Assembly: GCA_015491585.1 (NCBI GenBank)
Contig: WFVQ01000205.1
Span: 1 to 7,477, forward strand
DNA from: Deltaproteobacteria bacterium
GTDB lineage: Bacteria; Desulfobacterota; Dissulfuribacteria; Dissulfuribacterales; S140-46
DNA length: 7,477 nucleotides
Reading direction: 5' to 3'
Of this stretch, positions 6,782 to 7,477 are shown in pieces. Made by a program: the position numbers and the translations under genes. The first letter of the stretch is position 1. Every line of letters starts with the position of its first letter. Under the pieces are notes generated by a model. That model was not told the DNA's origin, made no database searches, and saw only the letters and a program-made list of their open reading frames with translations.

Positions 6782-6784
6782 GAG
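6780..6784 (+). promoter_or_regulatory. Ribosome binding site overlapping the barrel stop codon
   Basis: AGGAG begins within the TAG stop of the beta-barrel gene and lies 6 nt before ATG 6791. The overlap means ribosomes ending on the barrel can restart on the next gene, which ties the amounts of the two proteins together. Confidence 0.7.
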
Positions 6785-6790
6785 AAGACC

Positions 6791-7477
6791 ATGAAACGAC
6801 TTCACATATATACACTCTTTACATTCATCGCCTTGATGCTCGGAATCCTCTCGTCGGCCTGGGCCGTCACTGTGACCGGCTCGCCCAATCCATCCCAGCC
6901 GGGCCAGAGTGTGACCTTCCAGGTCCAGGTCTCGTTTGCGATGCCTCCCCCTATAGCCGTTCCTCCCCCCTTAAGCTGCCAAATGCTGATTAATTTCGGA
7001 GACGGTTCCGGCTCACAGAGTGCCGGCGTCTGCACCACCAATCCTTGCACCCTCACAGTAAATCACACTTTTTCCTCGCCAGGCACGTACACCGTATCCG
7101 CCACAGAGAACACCGGGAGCTGCAACCGCACGATCCTTGCTCCCGATCCAGGCACCACCACCCAGGCCGTCCAGTGCCCAGGCCTCTCGTACCTGTCACC
7201 TTCCACGCTGCCATCTGCCACATCGGGGCAAACATATGGATATCAATTAAGGACATCAGGGGGTTCGGCTCCCATAACCTTCAAACAGACCGGTGGCACC
7301 CTGCCACCAGGCCTCTCCCTCTCCTCTTCCGGAGCCATAACAGGAACCCCCACAACTACCGGGACCTACAGCTTCACGGTCACTGCTACGGATTCCTGTC
7401 CATTGCAGCAACAGACCATTACCAGAACCTTCACCATCACCGTGAATCCGGCCGCTTGTCAGGACATCGTGTGGAAC
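6791..7477 (+). CDS. Secreted PKD / putative-Ig domain protein (3' end outside window)
   Basis: The frame stays open to the last base, giving 229 residues of a longer protein. A signal peptide (MKRLHIYT plus hydrophobic core) ends in AWA at 23-25, a classic signal peptidase I site. A PKD-type beta-sandwich follows (about 26-122) with FGDGSGS at 69-75 and HTFSSPGTYTV at 92-102. A proline-rich insertion (51-60) breaks its early strands. Next is a putative-Ig (He_PIG-type, cadherin-like) domain at about 130-219, with LPPGLSLSSSGAITGTP and TGTYSFTVTATD. Seven cysteines (63, 81, 86, 111, 129, 203, 223) suggest disulphides and an oxidising, extracytoplasmic location. A new module seems to begin at PAACQDIVWN. 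Such domains typically bind proteins or sugars, or act as spacers in surface proteins. It is the fourth gene of the sigma operon and is coupled to the barrel gene, so it may be its partner or passenger (inference). Confidence 0.88.
   Translation, partial: MKRLHIYTLFTFIALMLGILSSAWAVTVTGSPNPSQPGQSVTFQVQVSFAMPPPIAVPPPLSCQMLINFGDGSGSQSAGVCTTNPCTLTVNHTFSSPGTYTVSATENTGSCNRTILAPDPGTTTQAVQCPGLSYLSPSTLPSATSGQTYGYQLRTSGGSAPITFKQTGGTLPPGLSLSSSGAITGTPTTTGTYSFTVTATDSCPLQQQTITRTFTITVNPAACQDIVWN

Noticed and set aside
7178..7319. An 11-bp direct repeat CCAGGCCTCTC within the PKD gene.
   Set aside because: The copies are at different places in the domain pattern and do not mark a repeated module, so chance is the simplest explanation.

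Overview
The window looks like part of a Gram-negative bacterial chromosome. It carries a C-terminal-Phe outer-membrane beta-barrel, two signal-peptide proteins, an ECF sigma/anti-sigma pair and a membrane diguanylate cyclase. AGG arginine and ATA isoleucine codons are frequent, and PKD, putative-Ig and KRE9-like domains appear together. This would fit a Deltaproteobacteria/Desulfobacterota or Nitrospirota-like organism, but that is inference from style and no marker gene is present. There are no tRNA or rRNA genes, no CRISPR array and no intact mobile element.

Layout. Positions 2-1906 (+) are the C-terminal part of a large protein made of about five tandem Ig-like beta-sandwich domains; its start lies upstream of the window. 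Positions 1907-2219 are non-coding, between converging genes. They hold a nested stem (1943-2008) and a 12-bp perfect hairpin with a T-run (2017-2078), the best terminator in the window. Positions 2220-3485 (-) encode a six-TM GGDEF diguanylate cyclase with an intact GGDEF motif and an unusual seven-residue insertion after the RxxD inhibitory-site motif. Positions 3486-3660 are a divergent control region with a TTGACA/TATAGT promoter for the cyclase.

Positions 3661 to the window end (+) look like one operon: ECF sigma factor (3661-4197), membrane anti-sigma factor (4202-4813), outer-membrane beta-barrel with an N-terminal Ig-like domain (4850-6781), and a secreted PKD plus putative-Ig protein that runs off the end (6791->7477). 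The gaps are 4, 36 and 9 nt. The final pair is coupled by a Shine-Dalgarno that overlaps the preceding stop codon.

Working model (inference): the anti-sigma factor senses an envelope signal through a small periplasmic domain that resembles a subtilisin propeptide. It then frees the sigma factor to express the beta-barrel and the PKD/Ig protein, a barrel and a passenger-like surface protein. The neighbouring cyclase makes c-di-GMP, a usual controller of surface adhesion, and a second Ig-like repeat protein lies on its other side. The locus therefore reads as a cell-surface or adhesion module. The substrate or ligand of the barrel and the Ig proteins cannot be told from sequence.
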